Positions 33,493 through 42,183 are shown, counted from the first letter of the stretch. The stretch is 64,000 bases of DNA from Streptomyces sp. DvalAA-43 (GCF_900091725.1 NZ_FMBW01000044.1:543827-607826); one strand, 5' to 3'. The notes: a model not told the origin generated them from the sequence alone. A program made the numbers and translations.

Positions 33493-35619
33493 ATGAGGCG
33501 CAACCTCGCGGCACGCATCGGTGTGTGGAGCGCGCACCACCGCAAGACCGCCGTACTCGGCTGGCTGCTCTTCGTCGTACTCGCCACGGGCATCGGTGGC
33601 GCGTCCGGGATGGTGGAGATGACCACCGCGGAGAACGGCGCGGGCGATTCGGCGCGGGCCGAGCAGATCCTCGACGACGCCGGACTCGGGCGGCCCGCCG
33701 GCGAGCTGGTCATGGTGTCCGCCACGAAGGCGGGCGACTGGAAGGGTGCCGCCCGCGAACTCTCCCGAGCCCTCGGGGACACCCCCGAGGTGGCGGCCCT
33801 GACCGCGCCGGTCCCCTCCCGGGACGGCAAGGACGCGCTGATCACCTTCGACCTGAAGGGCGACGCGGCGACGGCGCCCGACCGGGTGCAGCCCGTGCTC
33901 GACGCGGTGGACGGGGTCCGGGCCGGCCACCCCGACGTCACCATCCACCAGTTCGGCGAGGCCAGTGCCGGGAAGTGGCTCGGCGACCTGCTCTCCGAGG
34001 ACTTCAAGAAGGCCGAATTCACCGCCGTACCCCTGGCCCTGGGCATTCTGCTGGTCGCCTTCGGGGCCGTCGTCGCGGCGCTCCTCCCGGTCGGGCTGGC
34101 CCTGACCGCCTGCATGGCCGCCTTCGGACTGCTGTCGCTCGCCAGCCATCAGCTGCACCTGTTCCAGACCACGTACTCGGTGATGTTCCTGATGGGCTTC
34201 GCCGTCGGCGTCGACTACTGCCTGTTCTACCTGCGGCGCGAGCGCGACGAGCGGGCGGCGGGACGCGACGCGGAGACGGCGCTGCGGATCGCCGCGGCGA
34301 CCAGCGGCCGGGCGGTGCTGGTCTCCGGGCTCACGGTGATGGTCGCGATGGCCGGCATGTTCCTGTCCGGGCTGATGCTGTTCAAGGGCTTCGCGCTCGC
34401 CACCATCATCGTCGTCCTCGTCGCCATGCTGGGCTCGGTGACGGTGCTGCCCGCGCTGCTGTCCTGGCTGGGCGACCGGATCGACGCGGGACGGGTGCCC
34501 TTCCTCGGCCGGCGGGGGAGCCGGCGCGCACGCACCGGCGGCGGGATCGCCGGTACGGTGCTGCGGCCGGTGCTGTCGCGGCCCAGGACCTTCGCGGTCG
34601 CCTCGGTCGTCGTCCTGCTCGCCCTGGCCGCGCCCGCCCTCGGCATGAAGACCGAACAGCTGGGTCTGGAGAAGCAGTTCGGCTCCCACTCGCAGCTCTC
34701 CGTCGCCTACCGGGAGATCAGTGAGAGCTTCCCCGGCGGCCCCGACCCGGCCCGCGTGGTGGTCAAGGCCGACGACATCGGGGCACCCGCGCTGCGCAAG
34801 GCGTTCCACGGCTTCGACAAGGTGACCGTCCACCGGGCGCAGAACGTCGCGGAGATCGAGGTACCGCTCCCGGACGGCCGGTCCTCGCTCGCCGAACTCC
34901 GGGGGGAGCGGCTGCCCGCAGCCTTCGACGGCACGGGCGCCCAGGTGTACGTGACCGGGGAGACCGCCGGATCCGTCGACTTCAACGACCAGCTCAAGCG
35001 CGGCATCGTCCCCGTCTTCGCCTTCATCACGGCGGTGACCTTCCTGCTGATGCTGTTCTGCTTCCGCTCGTACGTCGTCGCCGTGACGTCGATCGTGCTC
35101 AACCTGCTCTCCGTGGCCGCCGCCTACGGGGTGATGGTCGCCGTCTTCCAGCACGGCTGGGGGGCCTCGCTGATCGGCTCGGAGGGGGTCGGCGCGATCG
35201 AGTCCTGGATGCCGCTGTTCGTCCTGGTCGTCCTGTTCGGACTCTCCATGGACTACCACGTGTTCGTGGTCTCCCGGATCCGTGAGGCCCGCGGCCGCGG
35301 TCTGACCACCAGGGCGGCGATCGACGAGGGCATCCGGAGCACGGCGGGCGCGGTGACCGGCGCGGCCGTGATCATGGTCGCGGTCTTCTCGGTCTTCGGC
35401 ACGCTGTCGATGCAGGACATGCAGCAGATGGGCGTGGGCCTCGCGGTCGCCGTGCTGCTGGACGCCACCGTCGTACGGATGATCCTGCTGCCCTCCGTGA
35501 TGGCGCTGCTGGGCGAGCGGAACTGGCGCACCCCGCGCGCGCTGACCCGGCTGCCGGGCCTGGGCCACGAGGAGCCGGGGCAGGAGCGGGAGCCGGTGGT
35601 GGCCGGCCGGCGCGGCTGA
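33493..35619 (+). CDS. MMPL-family RND transporter
   Basis: 708 residues, the typical size for actinomycete MMPL exporters. Two halves each have a membrane helix, an outside loop and five further helices; LMGFAVGVDYCLFYLRRERDE and FVLVVLFGLSMDYHVFVVSRIREA carry the conserved Asp-Tyr pairs for proton movement. Such proteins export lipids, siderophores or polyketides. It is divergent from the two-component pair and ends before a 42-base palindrome. The upstream 281 bp contain no other gene. Confidence 0.9.
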   Translation: MRRNLAARIGVWSAHHRKTAVLGWLLFVVLATGIGGASGMVEMTTAENGAGDSARAEQILDDAGLGRPAGELVMVSATKAGDWKGAARELSRALGDTPEVAALTAPVPSRDGKDALITFDLKGDAATAPDRVQPVLDAVDGVRAGHPDVTIHQFGEASAGKWLGDLLSEDFKKAEFTAVPLALGILLVAFGAVVAALLPVGLALTACMAAFGLLSLASHQLHLFQTTYSVMFLMGFAVGVDYCLFYLRRERDERAAGRDAETALRIAAATSGRAVLVSGLTVMVAMAGMFLSGLMLFKGFALATIIVVLVAMLGSVTVLPALLSWLGDRIDAGRVPFLGRRGSRRARTGGGIAGTVLRPVLSRPRTFAVASVVVLLALAAPALGMKTEQLGLEKQFGSHSQLSVAYREISESFPGGPDPARVVVKADDIGAPALRKAFHGFDKVTVHRAQNVAEIEVPLPDGRSSLAELRGERLPAAFDGTGAQVYVTGETAGSVDFNDQLKRGIVPVFAFITAVTFLLMLFCFRSYVVAVTSIVLNLLSVAAAYGVMVAVFQHGWGASLIGSEGVGAIESWMPLFVLVVLFGLSMDYHVFVVSRIREARGRGLTTRAAIDEGIRSTAGAVTGAAVIMVAVFSVFGTLSMQDMQQMGVGLAVAVLLDATVVRMILLPSVMALLGERNWRTPRALTRLPGLGHEEPGQEREPVVAGRRG

Positions 35620-35629
35620 CCCGGTACGG

Positions 35630-35671
35630 GGAGCGGCCCTGGTCCGGTACGTACCGGACCAGGGCCGCTCC
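35630..35671. terminator. Perfect 42-base palindrome, bidirectional terminator
   Basis: The arms 35630-35650 and 35651-35671 are perfect inverse complements meeting at GGTAC/GTACC without a spacer, ending 18 bases before the stop of the winged-helix gene. It lies between convergent genes. As RNA it would form about 19 pairs with a tight GTAC loop. Confidence 0.85.
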
Positions 35672-35689
35672 TCCGTGCTCGCGGCGTCG

Positions 35690-36310
35690 TCAGGGCGTGT
35701 ACTTGTAGCCGACGCGCCGCACCGTCTGGATCGAACGGCGGTGCTCGGCGCCCAGCTTGCGGCGCAGCCGGGCGATGTGGACGTCCACGGTGCGGCCGTC
35801 CCCCACGTGCCCGTAGCCCCAGACCGTGGTCACCAACTGGTCGCGGGTGTGCACCCGGTGCGGGTGCGCGACCAGATGGGCGAGCAGCTCGAACTCCAGG
35901 TACGTGAGATCGAGGGTGCTCCCGTCCACCGCGGCGGTGCGCTGCACGGGATCGATGCGCACCGGGCCCGCGGCCGGCTCCTCCACCGGCGTCGGCACCA
36001 CGTACTGGGCGGCCGCGGCGGCCGCCGCCGTGACGGCGGGCTGCTGGTCGGCCGGTACGAGCACCAGATAGCCGATCATCGGCGGCCGGCCGGGCAGCGC
36101 CGGAACGGTGTGCTGGGGCGCGGGCAGCCAGGTGGCACCCGGCGGCAGGAACTCGGCCACATCGGCCAGCTGGACGACCTCGTCGGGGGCGACGGCACGC
36201 AGCCGGTGGCGGTTGGGGGAGAGGGAGCGGGCGGAGGTGGTGGCCGCAGCGGACGCCGAGGACGCTGAGGTGGCAGCGGCCGCGGCGGAGAAGGTACGGG
36301 TGTTCGCCAT
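35690..36310 (-). CDS. OmpR/PhoB-type winged-helix protein without receiver domain
   Basis: 206 residues. The first 45 are Ala/Ser-rich and disordered; residues about 45-100 (VQLADVAEFLPPG...MIGYLVLVPAD) are a small domain that does not resemble a phosphoacceptor receiver. The C-terminal 95 residues are a standard PhoB winged helix (LTYLEFELLAHLVAHPHRVHTRDQLVTTVWG...GRTVDVHIARLRRKL). It is therefore an orphan transcription factor, perhaps not controlled by phosphorylation. It lies upstream of glnII on the same strand as that gene, but 459 bp separate them. A role in nitrogen control is possible but not shown. Confidence 0.82.
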   Translation of the reverse strand: MANTRTFSAAAAATSASSASAAATTSARSLSPNRHRLRAVAPDEVVQLADVAEFLPPGATWLPAPQHTVPALPGRPPMIGYLVLVPADQQPAVTAAAAAAAQYVVPTPVEEPAAGPVRIDPVQRTAAVDGSTLDLTYLEFELLAHLVAHPHRVHTRDQLVTTVWGYGHVGDGRTVDVHIARLRRKLGAEHRRSIQTVRRVGYKYTP

Positions 36311-36641
36311 GAGGGGTCAGCTCTTTCGCGCGAAGGAGTCGTCGGTGGACGGACTTGCTTGCGCGCGGGCCGAAGGCCGGGGTGAGGCGGCTTTAGAGGG
36401 CCTGCGCGTTCGACGCGCGACAACACACCCGGTCGAAGTCATGGTGCTGACGGGAAGGCCAGAACGGTTCGAGGTCGCTGCGACCTGTCGAGGGGTGCTG
36501 GAAGCTGGCCATGTCCCCATTGAACCAGAGAACCTCACGGCGCAGCAGACCTCTCCCACCCGTCGATACGAACCCTTTGCGTTACCTTCCTCACCCCGGC
36601 CCGCCGCAACCGGCGGTCCGGCACCCGCATCGGCCGGTGCC

Positions 36642-36677
36642 CGCCCAACCCATCGCCCAACCCATCGCCCAACCCAC
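36642..36677. repeat. Three tandem 12-bp repeats in the winged-helix/glnII gap
   Basis: The unit CGCCCAACCCAT is repeated three times (last copy ends AC). It lies in the 459-bp gap 36311-36769, which is otherwise without a convincing gene and contains the glnII terminator at its end. The meaning of the repeat is unknown. Confidence 0.8.
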
Positions 36678-36710
36678 CGGCCGCCCGCGCCGGTTGCCCG
36701 GCACACGGCA

Positions 36711-36751
36711 ACGAGGGGGCGCCCGTCCCGGCAGGACGGGCGCCCCCTCGT
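36711..36751. terminator. Terminator hairpin of glnII
   Basis: Arms ACGAGGGGGCGCCCGTCC (36711-36728) and its exact complement (36734-36751), 18 bp with loop CGGCA, 18 bases past the glnII stop. Confidence 0.85.
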
Positions 36752-36769
36752 GCGGACGGCGGGCCGGGA

Positions 36770-37813
36770 TCAGACCTGGTCGGCCTTCTCCAGCGCGGTG
36801 CAGCAGGTGTCGACGATCAGCCGCGTGACGACGTACGGGTCGACGTTGGCGTTCGGGCGGCGGTCCTCGATGTAGCCCTTCCGGTCCTTCTCGACCTGCC
36901 ACGGGATACGGACCGAGGCGCCGCGGTCGGAGACGCCGTAGCTGTACTCGTTCCACGGGGCCGTCTCGTGCAGACCCGTCAGCCGGTCGTCGATGCCCGC
37001 GCCGTAGTTCTTGACGTGGTCCATCGGCTTCGAGCCCTCGCCCAGCGACTCGCACGCCGTGATGATCGCGTCGTAGCCATCGGGCCCTTCGCGCATCGAC
37101 CTGGTGGAGAAGTTGGTGTGCGCGCCCGCCCCGTTCCAGTCGCCCTTGACCGGCTTCGGGTCGAGGGTCGCCGAGACACCGAAGTCCTCGGCGGTGCGGT
37201 ACAGCAGCCAGCGGGCCACCCACAGCTGGTCGGAGACCTCCAGCGGGGACAGCGGGCCGACCTGGAACTCCCACTGGCCGGGCATGACCTCGGCGTTGAT
37301 GCCGGAGATGCCGAGGCCCGCCTCCAGACAGTTGTCGAGGTGCTTCTCGACGATCTCGCGGCCGAAGATCTCGTCGGCGCCGACCCCGCAGTAGTAGCCG
37401 CCCTGCGCGGCCGGGAAGCCGCCCTCGGGGAAGCCGAGCGGCCGGTGGCCGTCGAAGAAGGTGTACTCCTGCTCGATGCCGAAGACCGGCTCCTGGCCCG
37501 CGAACCGCTCGGCCACCGGGCGCAGCGCGGCACGGGTGTTGGAGGTGTGCGGCGTCATGTCTATGTCGAAGACCTCGCACAGCACGAGGATGTCGTCACC
37601 GCCGCGGATCGGGTCCGGGCAGCTGAAGACCGGCTTCAGCACCCGGTCGGAGGCGTGGCCCTCGGCCTGGCTGGTGCTCGAACCGTCGAAGCCCCAGATC
37701 GGCAGCTCCGCCACGTCCTGTGAGGAGCTCCCGGCCATGATCTTCGTCTTGGAGCGGAGCTTGGCGGTCGGCTCGGTGCCGTCGATCCAGATGTACTCAG
37801 CCTTGAACGTCAC
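36770..37813 (-). CDS. glnII: Glutamine synthetase II (eukaryotic type)
   Basis: 347 residues from GTG 37813. The sequence is GSII throughout: FKAEYIWIDGTEPTAKLRSKTK, LPIWGFDGSSTSQAEG, FGIEQEYTFFDG, GINAEVMPGQWEFQVGP, NGAGAHTNFSTRSMR and RIPWQVEKDRKGYIEDRRP. It makes glutamine from glutamate, ammonia and ATP. I prefer the GTG at 37813 (MTFKAEY) because AAGGA lies 8 bases upstream of it; an ATG at 37822 sits directly on that ribosome site. GSII is not adenylylated and is controlled mainly through transcription. A four-part GlnR box lies about 70 bp upstream. Confidence 0.95.
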   Translation of the reverse strand: MTFKAEYIWIDGTEPTAKLRSKTKIMAGSSSQDVAELPIWGFDGSSTSQAEGHASDRVLKPVFSCPDPIRGGDDILVLCEVFDIDMTPHTSNTRAALRPVAERFAGQEPVFGIEQEYTFFDGHRPLGFPEGGFPAAQGGYYCGVGADEIFGREIVEKHLDNCLEAGLGISGINAEVMPGQWEFQVGPLSPLEVSDQLWVARWLLYRTAEDFGVSATLDPKPVKGDWNGAGAHTNFSTRSMREGPDGYDAIITACESLGEGSKPMDHVKNYGAGIDDRLTGLHETAPWNEYSYGVSDRGASVRIPWQVEKDRKGYIEDRRPNANVDPYVVTRLIVDTCCTALEKADQV

Positions 37814-37881
37814 GGAAGCCATCCTTTGCGGGTGCTGCGGTGTTGCGGTCCGGTCTACGCAGCGCAGCTTCGCAAGACGCG

Positions 37882-37919
37882 ATTTCCCGTCCGTTGCCCG
37901 GATGTGAACCCCGTGTTAC
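37882..37919 (-). promoter_or_regulatory. GlnR box upstream of glnII
   Basis: On the minus strand four pentamers GTAAC, TTCAC, GCAAC and GAAAT follow each other with exact 6-base spacers. This matches the Streptomyces GlnR consensus gTnAc-n6-GaAAc repeated twice. It lies 69 bases upstream of the GTG start. GlnR is the nitrogen regulator that activates or represses glnII. Confidence 0.85.
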
Positions 37920-37933
37920 CGGGCATTTCCGCG

Positions 37934-39055
37934 CTACGCACGGGCCCTCAGCAGCGACTCGAAACCGGCCGCGCGGATCCGGCGGACCAACTCCTCCCGC
38001 GTGGTGCCCAGCGCCTCGGCCGCCCCCGCGAGCCGCCAGTCCGCCGCGGCGAGCCGGTGCAGCAGATGGCCGCGCCTGATCTGCGCCTCGGACAGCCGGA
38101 ACGTCTTCAGATAGGCGACCTGCCCCTTGTGGTCGGTGATCGTCTCACCGATGTGCTGCCCCGCCCCGCCCGTCCGGAACGGCGGCAGGAACCGCCACAG
38201 CGTGAACGACCCCATCCGGTACACCCGGTCGAAGGCGTACGAGGTGTCCAGCAGCTCACCCGCGAACAGGGTGTCGTGCGCCTCGGCCCACGCCCGCTCC
38301 TGCGCCCGCGCCGCCTCCCGCAGACCGGCGAGCGTCCGCAGCCCGGGACCGTCGGGTATCCGGGCCGAGAACTCCGGCACGGGAGCGCCGTACAGCGCGT
38401 ACTGGTGGATCAGCTCGCCGTACAGGTCCTCGACGAGTGACGGGTGCAGCACCCGGTAGTCGTCCGGATGCGGCACGACGAACGCGGCGGCCAGCGCGTC
38501 GGCCGCGTACACCATCACTCCGCACTGGCCGGGGTGGATCTCGAAGACCCGCAGCGCGTCACCGAGCCCGCGCACCGACCACCCCAGGTACGCGTCCTCG
38601 GCGCGCGGCGAGAGCCCGTCGCGCAGCGCCTGCCGCGACCACTCCTCCCAGGCGACGGCGGGCCCGCCGAAGTGCAGGGCGAGATAGCCCTCCAGCGCGA
38701 GGTGCAGCGGCAGGAAACGCAGCCGGTCGCCCGGTCGGCGCTTCGCCATCCGGTGGTGCCGGTGGCGCTGGAGCCGTGCGGTCCGCGGCCGGGTGCCCGG
38801 GGCGCCGAGCTGCGTACCGTACGCGGCGGACTGCTCGCCCTCGCCGGACCAGTCGGCGACGAAGCCGTGCGGGATGACCGAGGCGTAGTGCGCGCGCGGC
38901 CCGAGGTCCACGACGCCGTACCCGTGGTCCGGGTACAGCTCCTCGTGGAGCCGCAACCCCTCCACGGGCCGCTCGCGCACCAGCGGCACCAGCCGGATGC
39001 CGCCCCACACCTGGGCGGGGCGGGTGGCGAGCCCGGTCAGTTCGAGCCTGTTCAC
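37934..39055 (-). CDS. ARPP-2-like protein with a C-terminal Fis-like helix-turn-helix
   Basis: 373 residues from GTG 39055, which overlaps the stop of the TROVE-like gene in GTGA. The N-terminus ELTGLATRPAQVWGGIRLVPL matches the motif that I associate with the ARPP-2 domain (ARG and Rhodanese-Phosphatase-superfamily-Associated Protein), of unknown activity. The middle has FLPLHLALEGYLALHFGGP and PHPDDYRVLHPSLVEDLYGELIHQYA. The last 35 residues (RLAGAAEALGTTREELVRRI) look like a Fis-type helix-turn-helix, so it could bind nucleic acid. It is co-translated with the TROVE/vWA-like protein, suggesting that the two act together. The function is unknown. Confidence 0.7.
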   Translation of the reverse strand: MNRLELTGLATRPAQVWGGIRLVPLVRERPVEGLRLHEELYPDHGYGVVDLGPRAHYASVIPHGFVADWSGEGEQSAAYGTQLGAPGTRPRTARLQRHRHHRMAKRRPGDRLRFLPLHLALEGYLALHFGGPAVAWEEWSRQALRDGLSPRAEDAYLGWSVRGLGDALRVFEIHPGQCGVMVYAADALAAAFVVPHPDDYRVLHPSLVEDLYGELIHQYALYGAPVPEFSARIPDGPGLRTLAGLREAARAQERAWAEAHDTLFAGELLDTSYAFDRVYRMGSFTLWRFLPPFRTGGAGQHIGETITDHKGQVAYLKTFRLSEAQIRRGHLLHRLAAADWRLAGAAEALGTTREELVRRIRAAGFESLLRARA

Positions 39056-40527
39056 GAAGTCGCTCCCGCCCCGTCGTCGCCCACGAATCGCGCCACCTGC
39101 CGGTCCAGATAGGCGTACAGCGCCGCCGCTCCCGTGCGTCCCTCGGCGAACCCCGCGATCTCCACCAGCGCGGGCAGGTCCTCCGCGTCCCGGACACCCG
39201 CCGTGGGCACCCCCGGCGCGAGGCGCCGCACATCGAAACCGTCCGCGTCGTATACGGGGTTCACATGCACCACCGCGGTGCGCCGCTCCGGATCGAGCCG
39301 GGTCCGCCAGACCCGCAGCACCTCACCGGCGAGTCCGGGCGGCGCGTTGTCCCAGCCGTCCGAGACGATGACCAGCCGGTCGGGGCCCAGCTCCAGCGCG
39401 TCCAGCACACGGCTGCCGAGCGGGGTCGGCCCCCACGGCCTGACCAGCAGCGGATCGGTACGCCCCGAGGTCCACAGCGCGCTGTACGCACCCGGCGCGG
39501 CCAGCGCCTCCAGCAGGAAGTGGCAGGCCAGCGCCACGGCGAGCGGGCGCCGCCGCTTCTCGCCCGACCCGGACGACGAGTAGCTGTCGTCCAGCACGGC
39601 GGCGACCCGGCCCCAGCTCCCGGCGTGCGGGCCCGCCGCGCGACGGGCCGCCGCGCGCAGCGCCCGGGTCAGCTCCGCGCGGCGCCCGCGCCGCGCCTCG
39701 AAGCCGAGCGACAGGACGTACAGGGCGAGCCGGGTCAGCGGCATCACGGCCAGGTCCACATCGGCGGGCGGCCGCGCGTCCTTTCCGGTACCGCGCCGCT
39801 CCAGGGTCCGCAGCCGCTCCAGCCGGGTCATCCGCGGCGCCATCCGCTCCAGGAACACCTCGCGCTTCATTCCGCGCCGGGCGGCGAAGCCCTCGGCGAC
39901 GGTGAGCGGCAGCTCCTCGACGGCCCCCTGCTCGTAATGGGCGCGCCGCCAGGCGTCGAGCAGCCCGTGCCGGTAGCTCGTCCGACGGCCCGGCCGGAAC
40001 AGGAAGTCGCCCGTCTCGTCCGGCTCCCCGGCGCCGCCGAACCGCAGGTGGACGTGGCGGGCCGCGGTCTTCAGCCCGGCGCGGTACTTCACCGCGTCGT
40101 GCGCCGGATCGGGCCGGGCGGTCAGCCAGTCCCGCATGATCGCGCGGGTGCGCCGGTTGTTCACCCCGGCCGCGCGCAGCGCCCGGAACAGCCGGTACAC
40201 GCGCTGCGGGGGCAGCTTCGCCAGCCGGGCGGCGATCAGCCGGCCCTCGGCGCGCCGCTCCCCGGCGCTCGCGTCGGCGGCGTGCTCCAGCAGCCCCCGG
40301 ACGATGAGCGCGGCGTTGTGGTCGTTGATGTCGAGGGCGAGCGCGGCGGCGTACACCCGGCGGTAGTTGACCCGTACGTACTCATGGAGGAAGTCCAGTG
40401 AGAGCCGCTGCTGGTACGCGGTCGAGCGGAACTCGCGCTGGCCGGTCGCGGTGATCGCCGCGTTGACGAAGAGCAGCACGTCCTCGGCCGCGACGAGACC
40501 CGCGTCGGTTCCGTTGCTGGTGGTCAT
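39052..40527 (-). CDS. TROVE/vWA-like protein (Ro60-related), putative RNA-binding
   Basis: 491 residues. The N-terminal 200 residues are helical repeats: LDFLHEYVRVNYRRVYAAAL, then RVYRLFRALRAAGVNNRRTR and a WLTARPDPAHDAVKYR...ARHVHL stretch recalling Ro60 TROVE proteins (RxxIxxW...KYR...H). The C-terminal part is a vWA-like domain with a MIDAS-type DDSYSSSGSG near residue 311 and VIVSDGWDN near 386. TROVE proteins bind misfolded or Y RNAs as a ring; the similarity here is weak and is my inference. It overlaps the ARPP-2-like gene by 4 bases. No Y-RNA-like element is evident next to it. Confidence 0.65.
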   Translation of the reverse strand: MTTSNGTDAGLVAAEDVLLFVNAAITATGQREFRSTAYQQRLSLDFLHEYVRVNYRRVYAAALALDINDHNAALIVRGLLEHAADASAGERRAEGRLIAARLAKLPPQRVYRLFRALRAAGVNNRRTRAIMRDWLTARPDPAHDAVKYRAGLKTAARHVHLRFGGAGEPDETGDFLFRPGRRTSYRHGLLDAWRRAHYEQGAVEELPLTVAEGFAARRGMKREVFLERMAPRMTRLERLRTLERRGTGKDARPPADVDLAVMPLTRLALYVLSLGFEARRGRRAELTRALRAAARRAAGPHAGSWGRVAAVLDDSYSSSGSGEKRRRPLAVALACHFLLEALAAPGAYSALWTSGRTDPLLVRPWGPTPLGSRVLDALELGPDRLVIVSDGWDNAPPGLAGEVLRVWRTRLDPERRTAVVHVNPVYDADGFDVRRLAPGVPTAGVRDAEDLPALVEIAGFAEGRTGAAALYAYLDRQVARFVGDDGAGATS

Positions 40528-40734
40528 CGTCCCCCCGTGGTGTCGCGCGCCGCCGTGCACGGAGGCGGAGCGCCGGCCGGGGAATGGGGGCGCGAACAGC
40601 GAAATCACTGCTTCATAGGCAAGTCCCGGAAGTCGCGCCGGAGTCCCGCGGCCGGCTCCGCAAACGTAGCCACCGACACCGCCCCACGCCAACTCAATAC
40701 GGGTCCGGACCGGCGCACCCGGCAGACTTGCCCC

Positions 40735-41646
40735 ATGACGACACTTCCCCCGACCCCCCTGCGCATCGGCCTCGTCGGTGCGGGCCCCTGGGCCCACAAC
40801 ACCCAGGCCCCCGCCCTCGCCGCCCACCCCGGCGTCGCACTGAGCGGTGTCTGGGGCCGCCGCCCCGAGGCCGCGAAGGAGCTGGCCGCCGCGCACGGCA
40901 CCACGGCGTACAGCGGTGAGGCGGGCATCGACGAGCTCTTCGCCGCCAGCGACGCCGTCGCGTTCGCCCTGCCGCCGGACGTCCAGGCCCCGCTCGCCGC
41001 CCGCGCCGCGGCCACCGGCCGTCACCTGCTGCTGGACAAGCCGGTCGCGACCACCGTCGCGGGCGCCCGTGAGGTGGTCCGGGCCGTCGAGCAGACCGGG
41101 GTCGCCTCCCTCGTCTTCTGCACCCTGCGGTTCGCGGCCGAGACATCCGCGTGGATCGAGGAACAGGCCGCCGTGGACGGCTGGTTCACCGCCCGGGGCG
41201 AGTGGATCGGGGCCCTGTTCGCCCCGGGCGCGACGAACGAGTACGCGGCCTCGCCGTGGCGCCGCGACAAGGGCGGCCTGTGGGACGTCGGCCCGCACGT
41301 CCTGTCGGTCCTGATCCCGGTACTGGGCGATGTGACCGGGCTGACCGCGGCCCGCGGCCCGGCCGACACCACGCATCTGATCCTCCGCCACGCCTCCGGC
41401 GCGTCCAGCACCGTGACGCTCGCGCTGGGGGCGCCCCCCGGCGCCGCCGCCATGGAGATCGAGCTCAGGGGTGAACAGGGAACGGCCGCCCTGCCCCGGT
41501 GGGGCGACGCGGTCGGCTCGTTCCGGGCGGCGGTCGACGCGCTGATCCACTCGGTGCGTACGGGGGACCCGCACCCGTGCGACGTACGGTTCGGGCTGCG
41601 CCTGACGGAGCTGCTGGCCCAGGCGGAGCAGCAGGCGGGCGCGTAG
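40735..41646 (+). CDS. Gfo/Idh/MocA-family oxidoreductase
   Basis: 303 residues. It has the Rossmann start RIGLVGAGPWAHNTQAPAL, the family motif LLLDKPVA near residue 100 and a C-terminal beta domain with GGLWDVGPHVLSVL. These enzymes oxidise or reduce sugars, inositols or related compounds with NAD(P). It diverges from the TROVE-like gene across 207 bp and stands alone; the substrate is not evident. Confidence 0.87.
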   Translation: MTTLPPTPLRIGLVGAGPWAHNTQAPALAAHPGVALSGVWGRRPEAAKELAAAHGTTAYSGEAGIDELFAASDAVAFALPPDVQAPLAARAAATGRHLLLDKPVATTVAGAREVVRAVEQTGVASLVFCTLRFAAETSAWIEEQAAVDGWFTARGEWIGALFAPGATNEYAASPWRRDKGGLWDVGPHVLSVLIPVLGDVTGLTAARGPADTTHLILRHASGASSTVTLALGAPPGAAAMEIELRGEQGTAALPRWGDAVGSFRAAVDALIHSVRTGDPHPCDVRFGLRLTELLAQAEQQAGA

Positions 41647-41656
41647 CACGGCGAGC

Positions 41657-41685
41657 GGTGGCACCCGGGGCCGTCGGGCGCCACC
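41657..41685. terminator. Terminator hairpin between oxidoreductase and MarR genes
   Basis: GGTGGCACCCG (41657-41667) pairs with CGGGCGCCACC (41675-41685) with one mismatch around a 7-base loop, between convergent genes. Confidence 0.65.
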
Positions 41686-41706
41686 CGGGCGGACGCGCCC
41701 CGGGGG

Positions 41707-42156
41707 TCAGGGGATCGAGGTGACCGCCCGGTGCGCGGCGTACAGGAAGCGCCGGACGGCGGCCGTCTCGCTCTCGTCGAAATCGCGCAGCACCGCCACC
41801 GTGTTCTCGATCAGCGGCCCGAAGAACGCCCACCCCAGCTCCACCGCCCGATCGTCGACCGCCAGCAGGACCCGCCGTCGGTCGCGCGGATCACGGGTGC
41901 GGGTGAGATGGCCGAGCCGTTCCAGACGGTCGATGACGGCGGTGGTGCCCGCGGAGTTGAGCCCGAGCTGTGCGCCGAGCCACCCGGCGGTGGCGTCCGT
42001 CCCCGCCCGCTCGGCGTCCAGCAGGCAGATCAGGGCGCGGACATCGGTGCTGTGCATGTGGTGGAGGGCCGCGAACTCCGCCTGGCGCAGCCCGAATTCG
42101 ACGGTCACCTTGCGCAGCAGATGCACGATCTCCAGCTCCGGCCCCGGCTCGCTCAT
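41707..42156 (-). CDS. MarR-family transcriptional regulator
   Basis: 149 residues. The winged helix is ATAGWLGAQLGLNSAGTTAVIDRLERLGHLTRTRDPRDRRRVLL. It diverges from an alpha/beta hydrolase gene, and the 88-bp gap holds an excellent 23-bp dyad, so it probably represses both. The regulator's ligand may be the hydrolase substrate. Confidence 0.9.
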   Translation of the reverse strand: MSEPGPELEIVHLLRKVTVEFGLRQAEFAALHHMHSTDVRALICLLDAERAGTDATAGWLGAQLGLNSAGTTAVIDRLERLGHLTRTRDPRDRRRVLLAVDDRAVELGWAFFGPLIENTVAVLRDFDESETAAVRRFLYAAHRAVTSIP

Positions 42157-42183
42157 CGACTCTCCTTCCGCTCCGACGAGTCC

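Noticed and set aside
40528..40734. Possible Y-RNA or tRNA-like RNA beside the TROVE-like gene
   Set aside because: I looked for a T-arm-like GGTTCGAA sequence and long paired stems on both strands and found none.
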